DNA from: Porticoccus sp.
GTDB taxonomy: Bacteria > Pseudomonadota > Gammaproteobacteria > Pseudomonadales > Porticoccaceae
Reading direction: 5' to 3'
NCBI GenBank assembly: GCA_021773405.1
Contig: JAJFKD010000127.1
Coordinates: forward strand, 1 to 48,517
Length of the DNA: 48,517 nucleotides
Shown here one piece after another: positions 1-7,583 of this stretch. The notes below the pieces were generated by a model, which was not told the origin of the DNA, did no database searches, and saw nothing but the letters and a program-made list of their open reading frames with translations. Numbering within the stretch: position 1 is the stretch's first letter; each line of letters starts with the position of its first letter. The position numbers and the translations under genes are program-made.

Positions 1-932
1 TCTGTTTATGCAAACTGCCTATATACTCTAAACCTAGAACAATACATAACCCTGCTAGCATGCAGCCCACAGCAGCCAATGTCTTAGGATCTAAACCTGT
101 TACTTCACCAAATTGGACAGGCATCAGCAAATTATGGGTCAATACGATTTCTCTACCTTTATGATCAAGCATCACCTCAATAGACTCTTTCCAAGGCCAA
201 ACAATCAATAAAGAGCCAAGTAAAAAGCCTGTTAATACGGCAATAGTAATTGAGTGATAGCGATGCAAAAGCCAGGATAAAACCCGCGAAAAGGCCAATA
301 GGCCACAACCACACCCTAATACAAAAACTAACAAAATTTGCCAATGCAACTCACTAATTGCGCCAATAATAATGGGGTACACACCCAATAATAATAAAAT
401 AAAACTACCGGATACACCGGGTAAAATCATCGCACAAATAGCTACTGCACCGGCACAAAACAAAATGAATAGATCCTCGCTCCCTTGCATTCTCGGAGCA
501 AAAGAAACAGCAAGAGCAACAATAGTCCCGCTCCACAAACCAACCCACTCCTGCCAGCGTAAATGGGGTAATTGTCGGAAGATATAGATAATAGATGCGA
601 CTATTAAGCCAAAGAAAAAAGACCAAATCAGAATAGGTTGTTCAGCCAGTAAATAACTGACCAGTTTCGCAAGAGAAGCTATGCTGAAAATGATTCCGCT
701 AAAAAGTACTAATAAAAAATTACCGTTGATCGCCTGCCAAAATTTAGCCGGGCCTTGGTTTTTTAATACTTTTAAAGCCTGTAAGTTAATGGAACGAATT
801 GAATCCAATAACTCTTCATAGATGCCACTAATGAATGCGATCGTGCCACCCGAAACCCCGGGCACAACATCAGCAGCACCCATCGCCATACCCTTAAGGA
901 AAAGTAGCAGCCACTGTTTCATTTTGTCCATG
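1..932 (-). CDS. DUF368 family membrane protein (PopT-like), 3' end cut by the window edge
   Basis: The reading frame starts at ATG 932 (MDKMKQWLLL; a second ATG lies at 923) and is still open at base 1, giving about 310 residues without a stop. The N-terminal signature KGMAMGAADVVPGVSGGT is that of the DUF368 family, and a second copy of the motif, ILPGVSGSFILLLLG, occurs mid-protein, which fits an inverted-repeat transporter fold. Several hydrophobic segments follow. DUF368 proteins (PopT in Vibrio cholerae) have been linked to recycling of undecaprenyl phosphate across the inner membrane; that role here is inferred from family only. It lies 86 bases downstream of pcm on the same strand. 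No strong ribosome binding site is visible. Family assignment is firm; the substrate is not shown by the sequence. Confidence 0.93.
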
Positions 933-1018
933 TGTACCAACTTAATGTATGCCAACTCAAGAGTAATTCGGTAAGACTATTAATCAGTGGCTCAAAGAAA
1001 GGTATAGAACATAGAAGT

Positions 1019-1690
1019 TTAACGGGTCGTGCCACTAAGTAGGGGTACAAAACGCACAGTTTCAACAACCCGCTCTTCAAATTTTGAACTTTCACCATCA
1101 CGAATAATAACCCGTAACTCCTGCTCATCTCCCGGCCCTACTGGTATCACCAAAATACCATCGGGAGCCAACTGATGGAGTAATTCTTCAGGAACCTCAT
1201 GGGGAGCAGCAGCACTGAGGATAGCATTGTAGGGAGCATAGTCTGGCAGACCAAAACCGCCATCTGTATGGGTCAGCCTGACATTACGCAAACCAAGCTG
1301 ACGGAGGCGCTCCCTCGCTTTATCCTGCAGAGGTTTAATTCGCTCAACACTGTAGACCTGATCTACAAGCTGAGCCAATACCGTTGCCTGATAACCAGAG
1401 CCGGTACCTATCTCCAATACTTTTTTGCGTGGTCCCAGAGACAACAAAATTTCTGTCATCAATGCAACGACATAGGGTTGAGACAGGGTCTGACCATAAC
1501 CAATAGGCAGTGCCGTATCTTCATAGGCACGATGGGACAATGCTTCATCAAGAAACAAGTGACGGGGTGTCACCCGGATAACATCCAATACTTTTTGATT
1601 GCTGATGCCCTGATCTTTGAGTCGCTGGATAAGACGTTCCCGTGTTCTCTGGGACGTCATACCAATGCCACCGAACTCAACTGTATTCAC
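1019..1690 (-). CDS. pcm: Protein-L-isoaspartate O-methyltransferase
   Basis: This 223-residue protein repairs isoaspartyl residues by methylating them with S-adenosylmethionine. The SAM-binding motif EIGTGSGYQ is at residues 93-101, and the family blocks [13 protein letters not shown] (60-72), SVERI (114-118) and a C-terminal VRFVPLL are present. The GTG start at 1690 follows a GGGAG element with about 9 bases spacing. An internal ATG at 1660 ([10 protein letters not shown]) matches the start of Pseudomonas Pcm and is an alternative that would give 213 residues. The usual DGW motif after the SAM domain reads TDGGFGL here. In many relatives surE precedes and overlaps pcm; here truD lies directly upstream with only 102 bases between, so surE is absent from this locus. 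Confidence 0.96.
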   Translation of the reverse strand: MNTVEFGGIGMTSQRTRERLIQRLKDQGISNQKVLDVIRVTPRHLFLDEALSHRAYEDTALPIGYGQTLSQPYVVALMTEILLSLGPRKKVLEIGTGSGYQATVLAQLVDQVYSVERIKPLQDKARERLRQLGLRNVRLTHTDGGFGLPDYAPYNAILSAAAPHEVPEELLHQLAPDGILVIPVGPGDEQELRVIIRDGESSKFEERVVETVRFVPLLSGTTR

Positions 1691-1792
1691 CCTATAAAAC
1701 TCCCATTACTCACGTCTATATTTTTTATGGGCCGAACTATACCACAGCACTTACATCACAACACTTTCAGCCTTTTTGTCACCGGATATGGC

Positions 1793-2911
1793 TTATAGCT
1801 CTGGAACCTCTAGCTGACTCAACTCCCTCAAAACTGACGTTGCAAAAGTTCCCGTGGGCAACGTAAATGAAAGCTCCATATCTTGGGGTAGCTCTTCATT
1901 AATGGGAAACTCGCCGTTAATAGATAACCCTTTCGGAGAAAGCCATTTCCAACTCAAACCTTCTGGATTTAACACCAAAGAACGCCTCTCTTGCTGCAAC
2001 CCACTAAATTCCAATGCATTGGTCCAGTCTTGCCAATCAGATAGTACCGATTGCTCAAATTCTCGGACAGACTCCGTAGCATTGCTTCTACCCCGGCCCC
2101 ACATCGGACCAGTCCCAGCAATAGCTGCGGTAGAAACTTCTTCCTCAACAAAACAAGCCCATTCAGACTGTCTTACACGTTCTGCCAGAACCAAATTAAA
2201 CAAATAAGAGCGAGCTGCGGATAAATAGATACCACCTCGGGGTGATCCGCGTTTACCTCGCCCTCTTTTCTTACCTGAACCCTTTTTCCCCTGATCAGGC
2301 TTCCTCTCAGCACCGTATTGCATTCTCAGTAAATGATCAGCTTCCGTTAAATTACCACCCTCAATCCCAAATCGTTGTTCACCAAAATAATTGGGCACAC
2401 CCTGTTCAAATATTCTCCGTAACCTATCTTCAAGCTCATCCCTTTCACCCTGAACTTGCCTAAGTCGTATAACAAAACTATTTGCCCTGTGCATACCTCG
2501 ACGAAGCTTTTTGTGGTGACGACAGGACTCCAGCACCTGGAATTCAGGTGTCTTCATGTTTGGTACTGAGGCATCTGGAGTATTGGGCAAATGGACACTA
2601 AACCACTGTCGAGTTACAGCGCGCCTATCCTTAAGACCACAATAACCAATGGCCATTTCATCTACATCAAAGTGCTCAGCCAGTAATTTGGCCACCCAAC
2701 GGGTATTTTCGCCTCGTTTCTCTATATGCAGGCATAAATGCTCACCTTCACCGGAAAACTGAAAGCCCAAGATCTCATCAACCTTAAAATCTTCATATTC
2801 AACTCGAAATAATGCAGAAGCCTCTGGCACGCCAAAAGCAAAGGGGAAATCAAGAGAAAATTGCCTACTGATAAGAGTTACCTTAGGATACGGGTTGGCG
2901 ACATGGAGCAC
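1793..2911 (-). CDS. truD: tRNA pseudouridine synthase D
   Basis: TruD makes pseudouridine 13 in tRNA(Glu). The catalytic motif GLKDRRAVTRQW is at residues 92-103, with D95 as the expected nucleophile, and the family motif VPNYFGEQRFG is at 172-182. The C-terminus FTLPTGTFATSVLREL matches E. coli TruD. At 372 residues it is slightly longer than E. coli TruD (about 349) because of an N-terminal extension and a Lys/Arg/Gly-rich stretch at about 204-226, between NYFGEQRFG and the SAARS motif. Upstream it is divergent from the amidotransferase gene at 3011; downstream comes pcm. In related genomes truD usually follows ispF, but here about 5.4 kb of accessory DNA separates the two. Confidence 0.97.
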   Translation of the reverse strand: MLHVANPYPKVTLISRQFSLDFPFAFGVPEASALFRVEYEDFKVDEILGFQFSGEGEHLCLHIEKRGENTRWVAKLLAEHFDVDEMAIGYCGLKDRRAVTRQWFSVHLPNTPDASVPNMKTPEFQVLESCRHHKKLRRGMHRANSFVIRLRQVQGERDELEDRLRRIFEQGVPNYFGEQRFGIEGGNLTEADHLLRMQYGAERKPDQGKKGSGKKRGRGKRGSPRGGIYLSAARSYLFNLVLAERVRQSEWACFVEEEVSTAAIAGTGPMWGRGRSNATESVREFEQSVLSDWQDWTNALEFSGLQQERRSLVLNPEGLSWKWLSPKGLSINGEFPINEELPQDMELSFTLPTGTFATSVLRELSQLEVPEL

Positions 2912-3010
2912 TGTGGCAGGCAGTTTACGAACATCCCCACAAGAGTCAAACCTCTTTAGTATAAGAACTTACACCACAACAACTTAAACCTATAACAACA
3001 ACTATCACAC

Positions 3011-3712
3011 ATGAACGTACATTATTTACAGCATGTCCCTTTCGAAGGTTTGGGCAGTATGGAAACTTGGTTTAAAAATCAAGGCCACACCATAACCGTC
3101 ACTCACCTCTACAAAAATGAAGAACTTCCCTCCATAGAAGATATAGACTGGTTGATTGTGATGGGCGGCCCCATGGGCGTCGAAGATCAAGCTATCTACC
3201 CTTGGCTAACAGAAGAAAAAGCTTTCATAAAACAAGCCATTGATCAGAACAAAATTGTGCTAGGTATTTGCTTGGGAGCACAACTGATTGCTGATGTACT
3301 TGGCGCCTATATTATTAAAAACAGCTTTAGAGAAATTGGTTGGTTCCCCATCCAGCTTTCTGAAGAAGCAAAAGCAACGGAACTGGGCACTGCTCTACCC
3401 AATAACTTTGATGCTTTCCACTGGCATGGTGACACATTTTCTATTCCAGACCATGCCATTCCACTAGCCTCCAGTGAAGCCTGCCTAAACCAGGGCTTTA
3501 TCCTTAATGAAAAAATTATTGGACTACAGTTTCACTTGGAAACCACAGCGGCCTCTGCATTAGACCTAACGATTCATTGCAAAAATGAATTGGATAATAG
3601 TCAATATGTGCAAACAGCTGAAGAAATCCTGGATAAGCCGGAGCGGTTTGAGAAGATTAATAAAATAATGAAAGTAGTTTTGGGCTGCTTAGAAACATCT
3701 GGTAGTGACTAA
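3011..3712 (+). CDS. Class I glutamine amidotransferase (GMP-synthase-like GATase1 family)
   Basis: A 233-residue stand-alone glutaminase domain. The nucleophile elbow GICLGAQL places the catalytic cysteine at C87, and QFHLE supplies H175 and E177, so the full triad is present. The early MGGPMGV motif (51-57) is typical of the GATase1 group related to the amidotransferase half of GMP synthase. No synthetase domain is fused to it and no obvious partner is adjacent, so the acceptor of the ammonia is unknown; some members of this group hydrolyse gamma-glutamyl compounds. It is divergent from truD and lies 258 bases upstream of the nitrogen-regulated FNT gene on the same strand. No clear Shine-Dalgarno precedes ATG 3011. 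The family is secure, the substrate unknown. Confidence 0.9.
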   Translation: MNVHYLQHVPFEGLGSMETWFKNQGHTITVTHLYKNEELPSIEDIDWLIVMGGPMGVEDQAIYPWLTEEKAFIKQAIDQNKIVLGICLGAQLIADVLGAYIIKNSFREIGWFPIQLSEEAKATELGTALPNNFDAFHWHGDTFSIPDHAIPLASSEACLNQGFILNEKIIGLQFHLETTAASALDLTIHCKNELDNSQYVQTAEEILDKPERFEKINKIMKVVLGCLETSGSD

Positions 3713-3821
3713 AAATGGATTTTACTTGGGTCGTTTTCTACAAGTATGGAGAAGCCCGCTTTATTTCTTAATTTTTTCTAAAAATACAAACTAATTTAGC
3801 GCATAAAAAATAAAAATATTT

Positions 3822-3846
3822 TTTCCGCACCATATATGTGCGGAAA
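3822..3846. promoter_or_regulatory. Probable NtrC binding site (palindrome upstream of the FNT gene)
   Basis: Perfect 9-base arms TTTCCGCAC (3822-3830) and GTGCGGAAA (3838-3846) flank a 7-base A+T-rich spacer. The core GCAC-N7-GTGC has the spacing of the enterobacterial NtrC consensus. Its centre, 3834, is about 107 bases upstream of the start predicted from the sigma-54 promoter, close to the position of NtrC sites at E. coli glnAp2. The following DNA has no T-run, which argues against a terminator for the upstream gene. The assignment to NtrC is inference. Confidence 0.68.
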
Positions 3847-3914
3847 TTTGTTTCAAAAATTACTATTTCAATTAAAAACCACCCTATTTCTTCAGAATAT
3901 CTAATTTTTCAGAG

Positions 3915-3931
3915 TTGGCATCGTCCTTGCT
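3915..3931 (+). promoter_or_regulatory. Sigma-54 promoter of the FNT-cynS operon
   Basis: The sequence TTGGCAT-N5-TTGCT matches the -24/-12 consensus (TGGCAC-N5-TTGCW). The GG is at 3917-3918 and the GC at 3929-3930, exactly twelve bases apart. Transcription would start near 3941, so the ATG at 3941 would be at or next to the 5' end of the message and the ATG at 3971 with its own ribosome binding site becomes the better start. A palindrome of NtrC type lies at the usual activator distance upstream, with an A+T-rich stretch between. Confidence 0.8.
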
Positions 3932-3970
3932 ATGTGACTAATGAGTCAATCTCTACAAAAGGAAATTAGC

Positions 3971-4783
3971 ATGGCCTATATTGAACCCAATGAATTCGTC
4001 ACAAAAATGGTGGATTCGGGTGAATCAAAACTCTACATGTCTACTAAAGATACTTTTATGCGTGCATACATGGCAGGGGCAATTCTAGCCCTGGCAGCTT
4101 TCTTTGCTATTACCGTGATAACAAAAACGGGTAATCCGCTCGTAGGGGCCATTTTGTTCCCAGTCGGGTTCATTATGTTGTATTTAATGAAGTTTGATCT
4201 CTTAACTGGTGTATTTACATTAGTTCCACTTGCTCTTATCGACAAGCGGCCAGGAGCAAATATGAAGCAATTACTCAGAAACTGGGGGATTGTTTTCCTT
4301 GGTAACTTTGCCGGTGCTATGACAGTAGCATTTTTTGCTTCATTTATTCTTACCTACGGTTATAACACTGACGGCGGTGCTCTTGCTGCTAAAGTAGGAA
4401 GCATTGGTGAGTCTAGGACTCTCGGCTATAAAGAACACGGTATCTCTGGTTGGTTCACTATCTTTATCCGAGGCATGCTTTGCAACTGGATGGTATCTAT
4501 GGGTGTTGTTGGAGCAATGATTTCGACATCTGCTAGCAGCAAGATGATGGCAATGTGGATGCCAATCATGCTGTTCTTCTATATGGCTTTTGAACACTCC
4601 ATCGTAAACATGTTCCTGTTCCCCTTCTCTATGATTATGGGCGGTGATTTCACAATAGCCGATTACATTTTATGGAATGAACTTCCCACTGTACTCGGTA
4701 ATTTAGTTGGTGGGTTTTTACTGGTTGGTTTACCCCTCTATTACACCCATGTAAAAACGAGCCCAGAACGCAAACTAGTATAA
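3971..4783 (+). CDS. Formate/nitrite transporter (FNT) family channel, candidate cyanate or nitrite importer
   Basis: A 270-residue inner-membrane protein with about six hydrophobic segments, of the FocA/NirC family. The pore motif FEHSIVNMF is present, and its histidine is residue 209, the same number as the essential His of E. coli FocA. LLTGVFT near residue 78 corresponds to the FNT loop region, and RNWGIVFLGNFAGA (103-116) is typical of the family. The start at 3971 (MAYIEPNEF) is preferred over ATG 3941 because AAAAGGAAA at 3957-3965 is a good ribosome binding site and because the sigma-54 promoter would begin transcription at about 3941. Cyanase follows after 111 bases. FNT channels carry small monovalent anions (formate, nitrite, hydrosulfide); with cynS next to it, cyanate is a reasonable candidate, but this is inference from context. 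Confidence 0.93.
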   Translation: MAYIEPNEFVTKMVDSGESKLYMSTKDTFMRAYMAGAILALAAFFAITVITKTGNPLVGAILFPVGFIMLYLMKFDLLTGVFTLVPLALIDKRPGANMKQLLRNWGIVFLGNFAGAMTVAFFASFILTYGYNTDGGALAAKVGSIGESRTLGYKEHGISGWFTIFIRGMLCNWMVSMGVVGAMISTSASSKMMAMWMPIMLFFYMAFEHSIVNMFLFPFSMIMGGDFTIADYILWNELPTVLGNLVGGFLLVGLPLYYTHVKTSPERKLV

Positions 4784-4802
4784 ATTTTTACTAACTCCAC
4801 TA

Positions 4803-4837
4803 CTGATAGCACACAAATAGGTTTGGTGTGCTATCAG
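4803..4837. repeat. Perfect 12-bp inverted repeat between the FNT gene and cynS
   Basis: CTGATAGCACAC (4803-4814) and GTGTGCTATCAG (4826-4837) are perfect reverse complements around an 11-base loop. It lies 20 bases after the FNT stop and 58 bases before the cynS start. No T-run follows on the plus strand, so it does not look like a simple terminator. It could stabilise or process the message between channel and enzyme, or act as a partial attenuator. Confidence 0.75.
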
Positions 4838-4894
4838 CTAGAGGTCCAATCTTATTGTTGAACACCCTATATAAAATCAATGAGGAATAATGAC

Positions 4895-5335
4895 ATGAAC
4901 AAAGAAACCATGACGGATCTTATTATTGCCGCAAAAGCAGAGAAAAATTTGAGTTGGGAGAAAATAGGCAATGACCTCTCGATGGGACCTGTTTGGGTTG
5001 CATCTGCCTGTCTCGGGATGAACAGTGCTCCGCCAGAAAAGGCTAAAGCAATTGCCGATTATTTAGAGTTAGATGAAGACGTTGCTAAAGCACTGGAAGC
5101 ATTCCCTACTAAAATTTGGGATCAAGCTGTCCCTACTGATCCATTAATTTATAGGCTTTATGAAGTTGTTGGCGTTTATGGCGATACGCTTAAAGAAGTA
5201 ATCCAAGAAAAATTTGGCGATGGTATTATGAGCGCAATTGATTTTTCAATGGATGTCGAGAAAGAAGAAAATCCAAATGGTGACAGGGTTATCCTTACTT
5301 TAAATGGAAAATTTCTTCCTTATAAATCTTGGTAA
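4895..5335 (+). CDS. cynS: Cyanate hydratase (cyanase)
   Basis: Cyanase converts cyanate and bicarbonate into ammonia and carbon dioxide through carbamate, so cyanate becomes a nitrogen source. The catalytic triad is intact: R87 and E90 in YRLYEVV and S113 in GIMSAIDF, with the same spacing as R96, E99 and S122 of E. coli. The C-terminus DGKFLP-type block reads NGKFLPYKSW. The ATG at 4895 (MNKETMTDLI, 146 residues) is chosen because GAGGA at 4882-4886 sits 8 bases before it; the in-frame ATG at 4880 would place that element inside the coding region. It lies downstream of the FNT channel in the presumed sigma-54 operon and 81 bases before the kinase/phosphatase gene. No carbonic anhydrase gene (CynT) is seen nearby. 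Confidence 0.96.
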   Translation: MNKETMTDLIIAAKAEKNLSWEKIGNDLSMGPVWVASACLGMNSAPPEKAKAIADYLELDEDVAKALEAFPTKIWDQAVPTDPLIYRLYEVVGVYGDTLKEVIQEKFGDGIMSAIDFSMDVEKEENPNGDRVILTLNGKFLPYKSW

Positions 5336-5416
5336 TAATGATCTAGCTGATCACTATCCAAAAAGATAATTTAACCAGTTTTCCGTCAATTATGATTATT
5401 TAACAATGCTAGTTTC

Positions 5417-7135
5417 GTGAAGAAAACCCTAACACTATCAATCGGTCAGTATAGCGATGCAGGTAAAAAAAGCATTAACCAAGATTTTCATGGTGCTTAT
5501 ATACCTAAAGGAATGCTGCTAGCAAGCAAAGGAATTGCCGTTGCTATTGCTGATGGGATTAGTAGCAGCAATGTCAGTCAAATTGCCAGTGAGGCATCAG
5601 TTTCAAGCTTTCTATCAGATTATTACAGCACGTCAGATGCATGGTCAGTAAAAGCCTCTGCTCAAAAAGTATTATCAGCTACTAATTCATGGTTGTATTC
5701 TCAAACCCGTAACAGCCCTCACCGTTTTGATAAAGACAAGGGATATATCTGTACTTTTAGTGCGCTAATTATTAAATCTCGCACTGCTCATATATTTCAC
5801 TGTGGCGATACTCGTATTTACCGTTTATCTGGAAATACCCTTGAGCAGCTGACCACTGACCATCAACATAGTATTTCAACAAAAACCAGTTATCTTACCC
5901 GCGCACTAGGTATTAACGATTATGTTGAGATGGATTACGTTACTTTCCCCGTAAATGAAGGTGAGGTATTTGTACTTAGCTCTGATGGTGTCCATGAGCA
6001 CCTTTCTAATCAAGAGATAGCCAGCCGTATACGCGAACAACTCTGTGATCTTGATGGACTTGCAGAAAGCATTTCACAGCAAGCAATTAATTCAGGCAGT
6101 CATGACAACGTTACGTTACAAATTGTACGTATTGACCAACTGCCAGAACCTCGAGTTGAAGAAGTTCATCAGCAACTAGAGTCTCTCCCACTACCGCCCA
6201 CACTGAACCCCAGATCAAATTTTGATGGTTATAAAATTCTACGCGAAATTTATATTAGTAGTCGCAGCCACGTTTATTTAGCTGAAGATATAGAAACCGG
6301 TGAACAGGTGGTGATAAAGACCCCTTCCACCGAACTAAAGGATAACGCTCAATATTTAGAAAGTTTTTTAATGGAAGACTGGATTGCCAAGCGGATAAAC
6401 AACCCCCATGTGTTAAAGGCAATACCTGCCAAGCGTAAGCATAACTATTTATATATTGTGACTGAATATATCGAAGGGAAAAACCTATCACAATGGATGA
6501 GGGATAACCCCAAACCAGAAATAGAAGTTGTACGCAAAATTATTGAGCAGATAGCTAAAGGTATACAAGCGTATCATCGCCAAGAAATGATCCATCAAGA
6601 TCTTCGCCCTAATAATATAATGATTGACTCATCTGGCACGATAAAAATAATCGATTTTGGTAGTACAAAAGTTGCAGGGCTTTCTGATATCCAGCCCATC
6701 AATGATGGCATCGTTGGCACCATGCAGTATTCAGCTCCAGAGTACTTTGTGCAGGACACAATCACAGCTAAAGCTGATATCTATTCTATCGGTGTGATTG
6801 CCTATGAGATGTTATCAGGCCAATTACCCTATGGAATTAATGTTTGCAACGCAACAACGGCAAAAGCACAACAAAAACTACATTATCATTCACTTACAGA
6901 TCAGCTATCAGCGGTTCCTGAATGGTTTGATGATGCAATAAAAAAGTCAGTCAGTATCAATCCACTGAAGCGATATTATGAAGCATCAGAGTTAGTCTAC
7001 GACTTACGGCATCCGAACAAAACATTCATTAGTAAAAGTCGTTTACCGCTGATTAATCGTAACCCCTTTGCTTTCTGGAAAGGCCTATCTTTTCTGCTAT
7101 TACTCATTATTATTTGGCTAGCCTCTGGCAAATAA
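5417..7135 (+). CDS. Bifunctional PP2C-type phosphatase / Ser-Thr protein kinase, membrane anchored
   Basis: A 572-residue fusion. Residues 5-240 are a PP2C phosphatase with the metal-binding aspartates in INQD (D23), ADG (D46), SDG (D190) and HDN (D230), and GDTRIYRL at 130-137. Residues 270-530 are a Hanks-type kinase: VIK (K301), HQDLRPNN (catalytic D395, N400), DFGS (D413) and APE (440-442). The glycine-rich loop is degenerate (no GxGxxG around 278-290). A single hydrophobic segment at 555-569 anchors it with both domains in the cytoplasm. The only plausible start in the frame is GTG 5417, since a stop lies at 5393. A similar kinase/phosphatase sits beside the nitrate transporter gene nasA in the Pseudomonas aeruginosa nitrate assimilation operon, which suggests control of a nitrogen transporter or enzyme. 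The target is not known from sequence. Confidence 0.93.
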   Translation: MKKTLTLSIGQYSDAGKKSINQDFHGAYIPKGMLLASKGIAVAIADGISSSNVSQIASEASVSSFLSDYYSTSDAWSVKASAQKVLSATNSWLYSQTRNSPHRFDKDKGYICTFSALIIKSRTAHIFHCGDTRIYRLSGNTLEQLTTDHQHSISTKTSYLTRALGINDYVEMDYVTFPVNEGEVFVLSSDGVHEHLSNQEIASRIREQLCDLDGLAESISQQAINSGSHDNVTLQIVRIDQLPEPRVEEVHQQLESLPLPPTLNPRSNFDGYKILREIYISSRSHVYLAEDIETGEQVVIKTPSTELKDNAQYLESFLMEDWIAKRINNPHVLKAIPAKRKHNYLYIVTEYIEGKNLSQWMRDNPKPEIEVVRKIIEQIAKGIQAYHRQEMIHQDLRPNNIMIDSSGTIKIIDFGSTKVAGLSDIQPINDGIVGTMQYSAPEYFVQDTITAKADIYSIGVIAYEMLSGQLPYGINVCNATTAKAQQKLHYHSLTDQLSAVPEWFDDAIKKSVSINPLKRYYEASELVYDLRHPNKTFISKSRLPLINRNPFAFWKGLSFLLLLIIIWLASGK

Positions 7136-7265
7136 AGTCATGCACACCTTTGCCTTCACAGAAAAAAAGCAGTATCAAATAATCTAAAAAAATATAAACT
7201 GGCAATCATTGCCCCGAACAATCACACTGTACAAGCTATAAATACCAACAGCGGTTTACAGTCAA

Positions 7266-7550
7266 ATGACCAATACACCCCAGCGAGACGCTATCCTGCA
7301 AGATCCTACCCAGCATGACCCTATGCATGGCGTAACACTCAAAATGATCGTTACTCGGCTGGAAGAAAAATACGGCTGGGAAGAACTGGGCAAGCGTATC
7401 AATATTAAGTGCTTTACCAATGACCCCAGTATCTCCTCTAGCCTGAAATTCTTACGAAGAACACCTTGGGCCAGGGAAAAGGTAGAAAAGCTATACTTAC
7501 AAACGGACTGGAACCCTAAGAGTGTCTGGCCGACGGATTGGAAAGGATAG
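7266..7550 (+). CDS. VF530 family (DUF2132) small DNA-binding protein
   Basis: A 94-residue protein with the family blocks [21 protein letters not shown] (approx. 18-38; quoted in part), [15 protein letters not shown] and [17 protein letters not shown]. It matches the VF530/DUF2132 family, named after a Vibrio fischeri protein whose structure was described as a DNA-binding fold. Its cellular role is not known. It is 130 bases downstream of the kinase gene on the same strand; no terminator or ribosome binding site stands out between them, so whether it belongs to the operon is open. The next gene is convergent. Confidence 0.88.
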   Translation: MTNTPQRDAILQDPTQHDPMHGVTLKMIVTRLEEKYGWEELGKRINIKCFTNDPSISSSLKFLRRTPWAREKVEKLYLQTDWNPKSVWPTDWKG

Positions 7551-7583
7551 AAAGCTGATCAAAAGATAATCGTTATAATCCCT

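Noticed and set aside
1199..1798. A 199-codon plus-strand open frame opposite pcm.
   Set aside because: It mirrors the coding frame of pcm, which has clear catalytic motifs; no recognisable protein features.
3941..3970. ATG at 3941 as the start of the FNT protein.
   Set aside because: It coincides with the transcription start predicted from the sigma-54 promoter and lacks a ribosome binding site; ATG 3971 has a good one and matches the family's usual N-terminus.
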